In this document: positions 48,801 to 55,064 of the stretch, one piece after another | Numbering within the stretch: position 1 is the stretch's first letter | Layout of the letters: each line of letters opens with the position of its first letter | NCBI GenBank assembly: GCA_028583605.1 | Contig: CM053337.1 | Location: 21,444,264-21,508,263, forward strand | Length of the DNA stretch: 64,000 nucleotides | DNA from: Dastarcus helophoroides | Taxonomy: Eukaryota > Arthropoda > Insecta > Coleoptera > Bothrideridae | Reading direction: 5' to 3' | Notes under the pieces: generated by a model | Seen by the model: the letters and a program-made list of their open reading frames with translations, nothing else | What the model was told of the DNA's origin: nothing | Databases searched by the model: none | Translations under genes and position numbers: made by a program

Positions 48801-51800
48801 AGTCGGATTTTGAAAAAAGAAGTCAAATTTTAAAATTAATTTAAAATTTTAAAGGAAAAACAGAAATTTTTTTGACAAAAAAAGACGAATTTTGGGAAAA
48901 AATCGAAATTTTGAGAAAGTCTGATTTTGAAAAAAAGAAGCCGAATTTTGGAATAAATTTGAAATTTCGAAGAAAGAAGAAAAATTTTGAAGGAAAAAGA
49001 GAAATTTTTTGACAAAGAAAAACACGAATTTTGAAAAAAAAAACCGAAATGTTAAAAAAGTCGGATTTTGAAAAAAGTAGTCAATTTTAGAATAAATTTC
49101 AAATTTTGAAGAAAAAATAGAATTTTTTTGACAAAAAAAGACGGATTTTGAGAGAAAAGAAATCGAGATTTTGAAAAAGCCTGATTTTAAAAAAAAGAAG
49201 CCGAATTTTGGAATAAATTTGAAATTTCGAAGAAAAAAGAAAAATATCGAAGGAAAAAGAAATTTTTTGACAAAAAAAACACGAATTTTGAGAAAAAAAT
49301 GGAAATGTTGAAAAAAGTCGGATTTTGAAGAAAGAAGTCAAATTTTAAAATTAATTTGAAATTTCAAAGGAAAAGCAGGAATTTTTTTGACAAAAAAAGA
49401 CGAATTTTGGGGAAAAAAAATTCGAAATTGTGAAAAAGTCTGATTTTGAAAAAAAGAAGTCGAATTTTGGAATAAATTTGAAATTTCGAAGAAAGAAGAA
49501 AAATTTCGAAGGAAAAAGAGAAATTTTTTTGACAAAAAAACGAATTTTGAGAAAAAAAATCGAAATGTTGAAAAAGTTGGATTTTGAAAAAAGTAGTCGA
49601 GTTTTAGAATAAATTTGAAATTTTGAACAAAAAAAATTTTTTTTGACAAAAAAAGGCGAATTTTGAGAAAAACAAATTCCGATTTTCTCAAAATTTGAAA
49701 AAAAAGACAAATTTTAGAATAAATTTGAAATTTTGAACGAACAAGAGAAAAGTTTTGCCAAAAAAAAGATGAATTTTGAGAAAAAAAAATGGAAATTTTG
49801 AAAAAGTCGGATTTTGAAAAAGGACTTTGGAATAAATTTGAAATTTCGAAGAAAAAAGGGAATTTTTTTTTGACAAAAAACACTAATTTTGAGAAAAAGG
49901 ACGAATTTTGAGAACAAAATTCGAAATTTTGAAAAGTCTGTTTTTAGGAATTGATTTTTTGGAAAATTGCTCCCTTTTTTTCTAAATATTCTTGTAAAAT
50001 TTTGATACAGTTATTTTCTTAAAATTTCGACTTTTTCAAAAGTTTGGTTCTTTTATAAAAATGATTATGTTGGAACATTTTTTGAAATCTTTACCTTTTC
50101 GCAAAATATTCACTTTTTTTGAAAACTTCCACTTTTGTTCAAATTTTTTACAATTTTTCGAAGTTTTACCTTTTTTTTCAAATTCTGACTTTTTTTCAAA
50201 TATTTTGTCTTTTTCTAGAAGTTTCTACTTTTGTGTAGTAAATTTGAAAAATTCGACTTTTTTCTGAAAATTTTCACTCTTTTTGAAAGATTGATTTTTT
50301 TTTCAAAATCGCGACTTTTTGAAATTCTCGATTTTTTCAAAATTTTCACCTTTTTTAGAAATGTTTGAGTTTTTTCATCAAAATTTGGATTTTTTTCGAA
50401 GTTATGGCTTTTTTTCAGAATTTAAAATTCTTTCGAAATTCATACCTCGAATTTTGTGAAAATTTCGACCATTTTTCAAACTTGTAAGTTTTAACCGTTT
50501 TCTTGAAACTTTGAATTTTTGTAATTTTAACTTTTTCAAAAATTTGCCTGTTCCAAAGATTTTTTTATTTTTTTTTTGAAGAATCTAATTTTCCACATCA
50601 CGAATTTTTCAATTTTAAACGAATTTAAATTTTTTCTTGGAATTTCCTCGTTTTTCCCAAAATGTTGATATTTTTATAGAAATCTCAGGGTTTCTTTTCT
50701 AAAAATTTTTGTCAAAATAACAAAACGAAGTTTGGGGTACTACAGTTCCACAATGCCTATAGTGTCTAAGTTTCAACTAACTCAAAGTTTGGGCTCTTTT
50801 TATATTTTTTTTTACGAGATTTGAAAGTTTACACTCGGAATCGATATTTTAAGCGAAAATTAAAATGGAAAATATAAGAAAACATGGAAAGTTACAAAAA
50901 TGTAACTAGTGACATCTAAACTCAAATTTTTTGAAAGAAAATTTAGATCTTATGATCAATGATAAAATTTCAAGAAAATAGTTGAAACCATCATAAAGAC
51001 GAAATTTAACAGAAAAAAACTTTCCAGTTTTGACCAAAACGTTTGTGAATATGATCGAAATTATGAAAAACTGGAGTTATATAAAAATAATCTAATTTAA
51101 ACTCGAAAATTTAAAAAAGGAAAAAGAATTTCGAATTTAAACTTAAAATTGTGTGAAAAAAGTATTTATTTTAAATTTACATTATAGATAATTTTGATGT
51201 AAATTAAGTAATAAAATGTTAAATAACAAACTGAAAAAAGCTCCTAATTTCGGCATTTAAGTCAAAACTTTGAAAACAAAAAATCACTTATTAGAAAAAG
51301 TTCTGAATTTTGGAAAGGAAGTTTAACATTACTTTTGAAATTTGATCCCTAATGTAACATCGGCTTCAAACTAGAATATTCTATTATTTTTTTATGAAAA
51401 TTTCTCTGGGCGTGTACTAAAATGTCCAGACTCATTTTACATTCCAGCCTGGATCTAGCATTCCAGCCTGAATGTAGCATTCCAGCCTGGATGTAGCATT
51501 CCAGCCTGGATGTAGCATTCCAGCCTGGATGTAGCATTCCAGCCTGGATATAGCATTCCAGCCTGGATGTAGCATTCCAGCCTGGATGTAGCATTCCAGC
51601 CTGGATCTAGCATTCCAGCCTGGATCTGGCATTCCAGCCCGCATCTGGCATTCCACCTACTTAAAAAAAACAACTTGCAACGTAGAAATACCTTTCCCAC
51701 TTAGCAATAACTATCGCGATTGTTTCAGCACCCTGGACCACCCCAAATGATGGGATCCTACACGCAATGTACACTGCCAAGACAGCCGCAACAACAGTGG

Positions 51801-51992
51801 CAATACGGCCCCGTCAGCCACCTGCCGCCCGGCGTTTACCCGGTACAATACCGCGGACCTCAACAGCGACCGCGTCCACCCCCCAGAGGAGCAGAACCGC
51901 CGATTCCGCTGCAACCTCTCATCTCCAGCGGGGACGACGAACCATCGGTGGAAACGCCTCTCATAGTAAATAAAAGAGAAAGCACCGTCTGA
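17540..51992 (+). CDS. Sidestep-family cell-surface receptor, 3' part (5 exons)
   Basis: Join of 17540-17652, 19227-19422, 27552-27767, 35357-35610 and 51729-51992. These are the last 346 residues of a type I membrane protein. Order: one fibronectin III domain (about residues 3-100, opening PDQVHNCSISN and closing near SKGRSEPVIL), a short juxtamembrane stretch, one transmembrane helix (LIGVVSALLIVALVVILVL), a basic stop-transfer (KRKRHK), then a cytoplasmic tail of about 210 residues rich in Ser, Gly and Pro. The tail carries GYCTLRNGMPLHEL and ends RESTV. All five exons have AG/GT borders and compatible phases (1-0-1-1-0). The insect Sidestep family (Ig domains, FN3, TM) binds Beaten-path proteins in axon guidance and synaptic partner choice. 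The assignment rests on remembered FN3 and TM similarity. Which paralogue this is cannot be told. The signal peptide and Ig exons lie upstream of the window. Confidence 0.82.
17653..19226. other. Receptor intron within the FN3 domain
   Basis: 1.57 kb phase 0 intron. The left part is AT-rich with TTTCGACTTTT-type words and a short CTTTACTTT repeat at 17811-17840. The right part is mixed sequence. It contains the TA microsatellite at 18765-18820. Confidence 0.7.
18765..18820. repeat. (TA)n microsatellite
   Basis: About 27 uninterrupted TA dinucleotides within a receptor intron. Confidence 0.97.
19227..19422 (+). CDS. Receptor exon: second half of FN3 domain
   Basis: The acceptor TTTTTCAG ends at 19226 and the donor G|GTAAGA follows 19422. 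It enters in phase 0 and leaves in phase 1. It encodes VRESHSQEIKNN, then ARFSVTGLEPGAQYQAALF and YNSKGRSEPV: the classic FN3 LEPG..Y......N.KG.S pattern. The frame begins before the first ATG-like codon, at the splice acceptor. Confidence 0.88.
19423..20966. other. AT-rich receptor intron, left part
   Basis: This is the first 1.5 kb of an 8.1 kb phase 1 intron. It turns from mixed sequence into T-rich sequence with TTTGACTTTTT words. No gene or recognised element was found. Confidence 0.6.
20967..23290. repeat. Mosaic pentamer satellite bounded by CCTAA/TTAGG
   Basis: It starts with six CCTAA units (20971-21000). Ordered blocks follow: CCAAA-type (AACCA, about 47 copies, 21053-21290), alternating AACGG/AACGA and AACCG/AACGA (21297-21440), and about 99 perfect AACAG copies (21441-21938). 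Then come mixed AACCA, AAGCA and hexameric AAAACC blocks (for example 22850-22985), and a return to CTAAC/CCTAA units at 23160-23290. An internal period of about 290 bp is seen between about 22210 and 22505. The huge LFCSV and GLVWF frames on the - strand are pentamer artefacts. Confidence 0.95.
23642..24035 (+). repeat. 200 bp tandem duplication carrying the small element
   Basis: Two copies of about 200 bp, each with AAATGTTCCACCTTGATTCA, the hairpin CTCTCTCAAAATGATAG with GCTAAAGAAACGCGTT (about 23683-23735 and 23883-23935), and the GTGTTTTTTAATTTT...ACAAGATTTGTATTTCAAT end. Both copies carry the same core changes (CTCAAAA, AAAGAAA), so the element was already decayed when the block was duplicated. 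Confidence 0.8.
24036..27130. other. AT-rich receptor intron, right part
   Basis: Low-complexity A-rich sequence with GTCGAAATTTT words up to about 26 kb, then more mixed DNA. It holds a purine-rich remnant (24745-24945), copies of the small element, and at about 26975-27120 a repeat fragment that returns at 42850-42990 (shared TTCCTTTGGAAAGGATTTCA and TTTTTTTAGAGTGGTTGTTA). No exon was seen. Confidence 0.6.
24690..25118 (-). mobile_element. Small element split by a purine insert
   Basis: Positions 24945-25118 hold a near-complete copy on the - strand, with the terminus GGTGGAACGGACTGGTCCTT at 25085-25107 and the hairpin at about 25003-25053. An extra half copy of its other end sits at 24690-24745, and a GGAA-type purine stretch lies between. 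In the hairpin the palindrome after GAA is ATGCAT in place of ACGCGT, so pairing is kept. Confidence 0.72.
27131..27320 (-). mobile_element. Hammerhead repeat unit, diverged copy
   Basis: It matches the unit at 38695-38906 in inverse orientation: TAATGCACAGACCAAT, AGATTCGAAGTTTGGAAACC, the ribozyme segment, AAGTAAGTACTAAAA, and GCCACCTATTGGTCCATAGA. A - strand frame upstream (27287-27496) reads CMQVAMATVSLW, which faintly recalls the VAMGSPLSP reverse transcriptase motif of Penelope-like elements. That link is weak. Confidence 0.7.
27182..27224 (-). ncRNA. Decayed hammerhead ribozyme motif
   Basis: Same fold as the intact copies at 38.4 and 38.8 kb. The core reads TTGACGA in place of CTGACGA (the essential C3 changed to U, at 27218), and the cleavage base is G in place of A (27188). 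Both changes are expected to abolish self-cleavage. Stem I (ACCAAA/TTTGGT) and stem II (GATCT/AGATC, loop AACA) are preserved. Confidence 0.75.
27552..27767 (+). CDS. Receptor exon: transmembrane helix
   Basis: The acceptor CCTCTTTCAG ends at 27551 and the donor G|GTAAGT follows 27767, both in phase 1. It encodes ESRKSNFRFTPMM, then the hydrophobic stretch SVLIGVVSALLIVALVVILVL and the basic RIQCSHNGDKRKRHKN, so the tail is cytoplasmic. A Ser-rich segment (SESMEHRGSISGP) follows. The phase chosen here reads through the exon start, which an ATG-based frame misses. Confidence 0.88.
27768..29899. other. Receptor intron, left part
   Basis: Positions 27768-28700 are mixed, unique-looking DNA. From about 28730 the sequence becomes AT-rich with GTCGAAATTTT words, and from about 29030 the words switch to the opposite orientation (AAAATTTCGACTTTT). 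No exon was seen. Confidence 0.6.
29900..33650. repeat. Higher-order repeat of about 550-630 bp
   Basis: About six diverged units in tandem. The landmark ACATTTTGACCACTTTTT (first copy diverged) occurs near 30080, 30683, 31313, 31906, 32455 and 33052, always followed by CCAAGTTTTTCGAAAATTCA-type sequence. A second landmark, ACAATTTAGACATTTCAACG, recurs with the same spacing. Within each unit the sequence is made of TTTCGACTTTTT words. Confidence 0.9.
33651..35356. other. Receptor intron, right end
   Basis: AT-rich to about 34.4 kb, including a 34 bp direct duplication with TTTTGATAATAAATAAATAA (about 34013-34080). It then becomes mixed DNA leading to the exon at 35357. It contains a copy of the small element at 34818-34918. 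Confidence 0.6.
34818..34918 (-). mobile_element. Small hammerhead-like element, partial
   Basis: It holds AATTGAAATACAAATCTTG, then TTGCTCTAACGCGTTTCG, and the hairpin GATAGCCAAGCTATC ending CTTCAGAAAGATA (hairpin on the - strand, about 34870-34920). The outer terminus is missing. Confidence 0.65.
35357..35610 (+). CDS. Receptor exon: cytoplasmic tail, part 1
   Basis: The acceptor CATATTTCAG ends at 35356 and the donor ATG|GTGAGT follows 35610. It enters in phase 1 and leaves in phase 0. It encodes an acidic/Ser segment (SSGGECDSDEKNPDIIPQP), EYSRKRQHVSTIETSP, and the aromatic-Gly motif GGYMGYCTLRNGMPLHELA. The last motif looks conserved and could be a docking site, but no partner is visible in the sequence. 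A foldback element begins only about 19 bases after the donor. Confidence 0.87.
35630..35880. mobile_element. Palindromic pair of small elements next to a splice donor
   Basis: Two copies face each other. The left one (from GGTGGAACGGACTGGTCCTT) has its hairpin on the - strand (35720-35768) and the right one on the + strand (35776-35825), giving arms of about 120 bp. It begins about 19 bases after the donor of the receptor exon ending at 35610. The right outer terminus is lost. Confidence 0.8.
35883..37132. other. Receptor intron, mixed then AT-rich
   Basis: No exon seen. It contains a two-copy tandem duplication at 36244-36372 (GGTTCCATCATCA then TTTCGTTTTGT, period about 65 bp). From 36420 the sequence is AT-rich. 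Confidence 0.6.
37133..37933. repeat. Left arm of a 5.7 kb inverted repeat
   Basis: Reverse complement of about 41740-42850. Shared landmarks include GAGCTACTCGGCCTGTGAAA, GACATCTGTCATTGAGGTTG, CGTCCTACAACCCGTACAGC and AAGAGCTCTT. The outer part (37133-37470) is AT-rich and also matches, so the inverted copy is about 800 bp long. Confidence 0.88.
37977..38300 (-). pseudogene. Non-LTR retrotransposon RT tail, broken
   Basis: Two overlapping - strand frames read SLFYKYYHGRCSQELIGLIPP and then AVRTSVYGDAFFYRTSKLWN, with a frameshift between them near 38150. The same peptide pattern is found at 40.4-40.8 kb and 56.0-56.3 kb. It is typical of the region after the reverse transcriptase domain of jockey/CR1-like LINEs. 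It is a fragment with no intact frame. Confidence 0.75.
38382..38529 (-). mobile_element. Inverted partner of the hammerhead repeat unit
   Basis: Near-exact reverse complement of 38757-38906, so the ribozyme segment occurs on both strands within 450 bp. The loop between the arms is about 227 bp. Confidence 0.88.
38431..38473 (-). ncRNA. Hammerhead ribozyme, type I topology
   Basis: Read on the - strand: stem I ACCAAA (38468-38473) with TTTGGT (38431-38436); core CTGACGA (38461-38467); stem II GATCT/AGATC with loop AACG; GAA (38444-38446); stem III ACC/GGT without loop (38438-38443); cleavage base A at 38437. It fits the consensus CUGANGA ... GAAA ... UH at every core position. It is identical to the + strand copy. 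Confidence 0.85.
38529..39056 (+). mobile_element. Tandem 377 bp hammerhead repeat unit
   Basis: One full unit (38529-38905) is followed directly by the first about 150 bp of a second (38906-39056): GAATCCTTGTCTTCTGGGAA returns exactly 377 bp later and the copies are almost identical. Order in the unit: CTCCTAGAGAGCAACCGCTT, CAACTGTTGGTAGTTCAGCT, GGCGATGGCCATAG, the hammerhead, then CCAATAG...GTGCATTATA-type end (the phrase is split by AT-rich bases). Tandem units with hammerheads are known from Penelope-like elements, retrozymes and some satellites. No enzyme frame is present. Confidence 0.85.
38812..38854 (+). ncRNA. Hammerhead ribozyme, type I topology
   Basis: Stem I ACCAAA (38812-38817) pairs with TTTGGT (38849-38854), six perfect pairs. 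Core CTGACGA at 38818-38824. Stem II GATCT (38825-38829) pairs with AGATC (38834-38838), loop AACG. GAA at 38839-38841, then stem III ACC/GGT (38842-38847) with no loop, then the cleavage base A38848, giving the favoured GUA triplet. A loopless, self-complementary stem III usually needs two RNAs to pair as a dimer, as known for Penelope-like and retrozyme hammerheads. All core bases are consensus. Activity is not shown by sequence alone. Confidence 0.87.
39378..39472 (-). mobile_element. Small hammerhead-like element, truncated
   Basis: AATTGAAATACAAAATTTG, then GGTTGCTCTAACGCTGTCAT and CTTCAGAGAGATAC. The middle of the hairpin is deleted. Confidence 0.65.
39600..40860 (+). pseudogene. Non-LTR retrotransposon reverse transcriptase, broken
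   Basis: Pieces in several frames follow LINE order: GVPQGSVLSPTLFLLHINDL (about 39835-39895, RT motif B'), a YADG in place of the catalytic YADD box (about 39912), DLETVLKWGKKNLVDFNASK (40018-40080), SQKLGFLFRAKKYF and YKAQVLPTLEYCSHVWSS (40245-40375), then FYRTSKLWNSLLNRIFP (40690-40745) and a stop near 40831. A 50 bp segment around 39761 is duplicated. The frame is broken by several shifts and by a small element inserted at 40560-40658. It is inactive. Confidence 0.82.
40560..40658. mobile_element. Small element inserted in the LINE
   Basis: It runs from TTTTGGTGAAACGGACTGG through CCCTGAAACCAAGAAAGATT to CACAACAAAGGTTGCT and cuts the retrotransposon tail. It is a half copy without the hairpin. 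The nesting shows the small element moved or was copied after the LINE was in place. Confidence 0.7.
41375..41467 (-). mobile_element. Small hammerhead-like element, truncated
   Basis: ATAAATTGGAATACAAATCTTG-type start, CCCTGAAACCAAGAAAGGTT, then ACGCGTTTCGGTAGCCAAG and CTATCAGAGAGATT, with part of the core missing. Confidence 0.6.
41740..42850. repeat. Right arm of the 5.7 kb inverted repeat
   Basis: Inverted counterpart of 37133-37933. It is longer because a 303 bp MITE sits in it (42116-42418). Landmarks in order: AAGAGCTCTTACAGTCAACA, GCTGTACGGGTTGTAGGACG, CAACCTCAATGACAGATGTC, and CACAGGCCGAGTAGCTCC near 42482. Confidence 0.88.
42116..42418. mobile_element. hAT-like MITE, 303 bp
   Basis: Both sides carry the 8 bp direct repeat GGTGTTAC (42108-42115 and 42419-42426). 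The ends are inverted repeats, CATATAAGTAATACTTCTAT and its partner CATATATGTAATACTTCTAT, agreeing at about 24 of 26 positions. The opposite arm of the large inverted repeat has the same site without the insert and with one GGTGTTAC. An 8 bp target duplication is the mark of the hAT superfamily. No transposase frame is present. Confidence 0.88.
42851..43106. repeat. Fragments of two dispersed repeats
   Basis: 42850-42990 matches 26975-27120. 42995-43106 is a direct, diverged copy of 41868-41995 (ATCTGATGACTAAAAAAGTT, then TTAAGATATCTTTCTGATTT and TGCTGTACGGG). This gives a third copy of the inverted-repeat family and suggests a mobile origin. Confidence 0.75.
43107..44477. other. AT-rich receptor intron
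   Basis: No gene seen. A tandem pair of about 105 bp units lies at about 43280-43485 (AAACTTTTAAAAAATAATGT then TTGATNTGTTATCCT-like sequence and TTCTTCGATATTAA). Confidence 0.6.
44478..44675. mobile_element. Foldback small element with both termini
   Basis: The terminus GGTGGAACGAACTGGTCCTT at 44481-44500 returns inverted (AAGGACCAGTTCGTTCCACC) at 44646-44665, with arms of about 85 bp. The centre reads CAACAGAGATTGC...GCAACCTCTGT-like inverted sequence and lacks the hammerhead-like hairpin. It is the best-preserved palindromic form in the window. Confidence 0.85.
44685..45150 (+). pseudogene. Second LINE type, RT fragment, broken
   Basis: A + strand frame reads FKEAKIYITHDLSKKQRDTQ then KEEKKKEKEIKIGNQKITVN. 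After frameshifts it reads LLSVVGKIYERILESRL and FRKGDSIQDNIFTIKELTEN, the order expected before and within the N-terminal part of a LINE reverse transcriptase. It differs from the jockey-like fragments nearby. It is too short and shifted to be active. Confidence 0.7.
45151..47949. other. Receptor intron, mixed then AT-rich
   Basis: 45150-45860 is unique DNA of normal complexity without a recognisable exon. 45860-47949 becomes AT-rich with GTCAAAATTT words. A coding exon of the receptor is not expected here, because the exons on either side join in phase. Confidence 0.6.
47950..49930. repeat. Satellite of about 124 bp, about 16 copies
   Basis: The landmark AATTTTTTTGACAAAAAAA occurs near 48006, 48118, 48257, 48612, 48753, 48870, 49001, 49126, 49266, 49387, 49528, 49640 and 49868, among others, giving a mean step of about 124 bp. 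Between landmarks the order is ACGAATTTTGAG, AAATCGAAATGTTG, AAAGTCGGATTTTG and AGAATAAATTTGAAATTTCG. Alternate units differ (TCGGATTTT against TCTGATTTT), which hints at a two-unit higher-order repeat. Confidence 0.9.
49931..51438. other. AT-rich receptor intron end
   Basis: The repeat words flip here to AAAATTTCGACTTTTT orientation at about 50000-50450, then the sequence becomes ordinary AT-rich DNA. No gene was seen. Confidence 0.6.
51439..51655. repeat. 19 bp minisatellite, about 11 copies
   Basis: Tandem copies of GCATTCCAGCCTGGATGTA with few changes, GC-richer than its surroundings. It ends 73 bp before the last receptor exon. Confidence 0.95.
51729..51992 (+). CDS. Receptor exon: cytoplasmic tail, C terminus
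   Basis: The acceptor GATTGTTTCAG ends at 51728 and a TGA stop lies at 51990-51992. It encodes 87 residues rich in Pro and Gln (for example PPGVYPVQYRGPQQRPRPPP), then LISSGDDEPSVETPLIV and the terminus NKRESTV. The final S-T-V fits the class I PDZ ligand rule (S/T-x-hydrophobic-COOH). RPRPPPR-like stretches could bind SH3 or WW domains. The upstream intron is over 16 kb and ends in a 19 bp minisatellite 73 bp before this exon. Confidence 0.85.
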   Translation, partial: HPGPPQMMGSYTQCTLPRQPQQQWQYGPVSHLPPGVYPVQYRGPQQRPRPPPRGAEPPIPLQPLISSGDDEPSVETPLIVNKRESTV

Positions 51993-52232
51993 CAGGTAAC
52001 CTCACTGTAAACACTGCCAAGGCGCTTCAACAGGGTAAGGGATGATCCAGTTATTTTCGGCGATGCGAGTACCAAAAGCGTTTGTAACTCAGGGGTCTAA
52101 AATCTTACTTATGTCGACTGGGGTTCACTCCAAAAACGCAACTGACCCTAGTCTGTATTTTTTTGGAACCTTAAATTTTTTCTTGGTTGATAGTCATTGG
52201 GTGGATAAATCGTTAATTTCTTGGTTGCGGAA

Positions 52233-52392
52233 CCTTTAGTTTCTTGATTGCAAAGCGTTTAGTTTCTTGATTGCAAAGCGTTGTTTCTTGATAGCAAAGC
52301 GTTTAGTTTCTTGGTTGCAAAGCCTTTAGTTTCTTGGTTGCAAAACCTTTAGTTTATTCGTTGCAAAGCCTTTAATTTCTTGCAACAAAGCT
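52233..52392 (+). repeat. About 23 bp tandem repeat in 3' UTR, about 7 copies
   Basis: Units of the type CTTTAGTTTCTTGGTTGCAA and AGC, with small changes (GATT, CGTT). It lies inside the predicted 3' UTR of the receptor gene. Confidence 0.85.
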
Positions 52393-52683
52393 TTTCGTAG
52401 CCTTTCGTGGCTTCGAGTTTCTCATCAACTTAATCAAATTGTTGATTTAGCAAAATTCTAGGTCAATTTTCCCACTTTTCGACCAAATGCTTAACAGTGA
52501 TGGTAGTTACAAAGATATTGGTATCATTCCAAAATTTAAATTGTTCAGAAGCATTTTTGTTGCAAAGCTTTAGAACGAATTGTCTTGAACGACTCTTAAA
52601 AGCATATCGAGGCTGCTCCAACCAATGAAGAACAACTTAGCAGTGTTTACAGGAGGTGAAACTATCTAAACTGTGTTCTAGAT

Positions 52684-52689
52684 AATAAA
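52684..52689 (+). terminator. Poly(A) signal AATAAA, receptor gene
   Basis: First exact hexamer after the stop, 692 bases downstream. Weaker AATATA hexamers lie further on. Confidence 0.55.
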
Positions 52690-52710
52690 GTACTGATTTA
52701 GATAAATTTT

Positions 52711-54788
52711 GACTTCTATATATAATTAGCTTTACAATTTTTGAAATACTTTGTGTTCAGGATTTTCTACTTGTTCATAAAATTTTTTACAATGTTGTGT
52801 ACATATTTGTATATAATTAAGATAAAGATATGAATGTGATAAATTATTATCTGCAGAACGCAATTGTGAAATTTAATTAATGCTGCGGAAGGTTGTGGCA
52901 AATTTTAAATTATATCGTATTAAAAAATATCATCGCGTATTAAATTGTATATGTGTAAATATAAAGAAAAACGTTTTTGCCTTGTAAATATTGAACCTTT
53001 AATTATGAATAACATCGAGTGTTTTCATCAACCCATTTTATATCATTTCACATTTAAATTGTAATGGTTATTCGTTATTCAGTCATTGCAAATATTTAAA
53101 TATAAATGTGTTTAAAAGAAGCGAGTTTTATTACCCAATTTTAGGTTGTATTTCCCCAAATGTGATCTAATTAAGTACATTGGGCCTCCATGTAATCTAT
53201 ACTAATAGTACAACGAAACGTTGTAATAGTACAACGATACAAAGAACTTCTGATCGACTGAAAAACCTAATCATGAACGCAGGGCCTTAACTGCTGAAGT
53301 CAGAAATACGAAATTTGAACAGAAGATTCCATTGTTGGTGTAGATGAGCAATAAGAAGGGATTTTTGGAAATTCATCCTCTAATAATACGTTTTAAAATA
53401 ATCCACAAAAAAAATCAATAAACCAGCGTCTGGGCGATTTTAACAATTCGGCCTCCAAAGGTATAGACGTAGGAAGGATTTCCTTCAAGGGAGGCAACAA
53501 TCATTCTGAAAAATTCATGGGCCAAAAAATCTCCCACCCAAGTAATGTATATTGTCACTTAAAAACTACACAAACTGGGCAGATCAAATTTCCAGATTCA
53601 AGTCGAAATTTCAAAGAGCCACTTTAAGAAAAAAACCTTTAGGGGAATTTCAAGAAATTTGAAATTTCGAAAAAGTGGAATGATCAGAAAAAGACGAAAT
53701 TTCCAAAAAATCAGTGTTTATGAAAAAGGTGGTAACTTCCAAAGCAAGTCCAATTTGGGTAAAATTGCAGCTTGAAAAAATATTTCTCTCATAAATTTTA
53801 CTTTCTTTAAATTTTGTCATACTCTTCAAATTAACAAATCTTTTTCTGAAAATTTCTTAAAAATATTATTTTCACATTTTTAGATTTCTATTAAAATTTT
53901 GATCCAATTTTAGAAAAATAAACGAATTGTATGAAAACTCTAAATCTTCAGAAAAAATTCAATTTTAAATGGAAATGTCCAAAAACAAGAAATATCGAAT
54001 TTTGAGATAGAAGTTTAAATTTGAAGAATAAGATAAATTTCGAACAAGTTGAAATTACAGATTAAAGTTGAAATTTCGAAAAAGAGCCACTTTAAGAAAA
54101 AAAAGCTTTAGAACTTCCAAGAAATTTGAAACTTCGAAAAAGTGGAATGATCAAAAAAAGACGAAATTTCCAAAAATCAATGTTTTGTGAAAAAAGTGGT
54201 AACTTCCAAAGCAAGTCGAATTTGAATAAAATTGCAACTTTAAAATATATTTCTCTCACAAATTTTATTTTCTTTAAATTTTGTCACTCTTCAAATTAAC
54301 AAATCTGTTTCTTAAAATTATTTTCACATTTTTAGATTTCTATTAAAATGTTGATCCAATTTTAGAAAAATAAATTGTATGAAAAGTCCAAAGCTTCAGA
54401 AAAAATTCAATTTTAAATGGAAATATCCAAAGACAGGAAATATCGAATTTCGATAAAAGTAAAAATTTGAAGAAAAAGATAAATTTCGAACAAGTTGAAA
54501 TTACAGGGAAACAATTTTTTTTAAATCAGAAAAACAGTTAATTAAAAATCGGACTTCATGATTTTTGAAAAACCCATTGCAATTTTGAGAAAAAGATCGA
54601 ATTTTCTAGAAAATATTAAATATTTCAAATTTCACAATAAGCGAAAGCATCAGTGCTGCAGGGATGATAGACCCCATACGGAATAATAATAATAAACGAA
54701 TTCTACAGAGAACTTTATGAAAAAATTGTCAAAAATTGAAACTATGCTATACGAAAAAATGAGCAAAAATATATTAATCAAGTTATTC
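52711..54788. other. Intergenic spacer between convergent genes
   Basis: No gene. It includes a diverged direct duplication of about 480 bp: 53595-54075 against 54076-54490 (shared GAGCCACTTTAAGAAAAAAA and AAAAAGTGGAATGATCA). Confidence 0.65.
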
Positions 54789-54794
54789 TTTATT
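54789..54794 (-). terminator. Poly(A) signal AATAAA, exu
   Basis: First exact AATAAA on the - strand after the exu stop at 55065, 271 bases downstream. It gives a 3' UTR of about 290 bases, which may hold localisation elements, but none can be named. Confidence 0.6.
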
Positions 54795-55064
54795 AACATC
54801 TTCATAAATAACAGGCAGGTAACAAATAACTTCCTTAAGTACTTGTTCCTAAAATAAATGACCTATTATTGTACGTATAACTTAAAATAAAATATATTAT
54901 CACGTTTCAACATGACTCTCTCTTCAGACAAAATATGACAATAAAAAACCAACAACTCTCGTTTTTAAAAATAAAAAGTTAAACTCTGCAAGTAGAAAAC
55001 AAAAATTAAAATTGTATTAATAAGGCTAACGAAAGTCATCATCAGATTAATCAAAGGCACGGAA

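Larger units (their letters stand above)
51993..52710 (+). other. Receptor 3' UTR
   Basis: It follows the TGA at 51990-51992. The first canonical AATAAA on the + strand is at 52684-52689, so the transcript probably ends near 52705. It contains a tandem repeat at 52233-52392. Confidence 0.6.

Noticed and set aside
47966..49917. Frames of up to 181 codons on the - strand
   Set aside because: Same peptide in every 124 bp satellite unit and in several phases; repeat artefact.
51349..51700. Frames with repeated AGMLHPGWNATSRLECYIQ-like peptide
   Set aside because: The 19 bp minisatellite shifts frame at each unit and opens all three frames. No start context or family match.
51767..51973. Thr/Ala/Arg-rich alternate frame of the last exon
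   Set aside because: It does not join the upstream exon phase. The Pro/Gln-rich frame joins it and ends at a stop giving a PDZ-type terminus.
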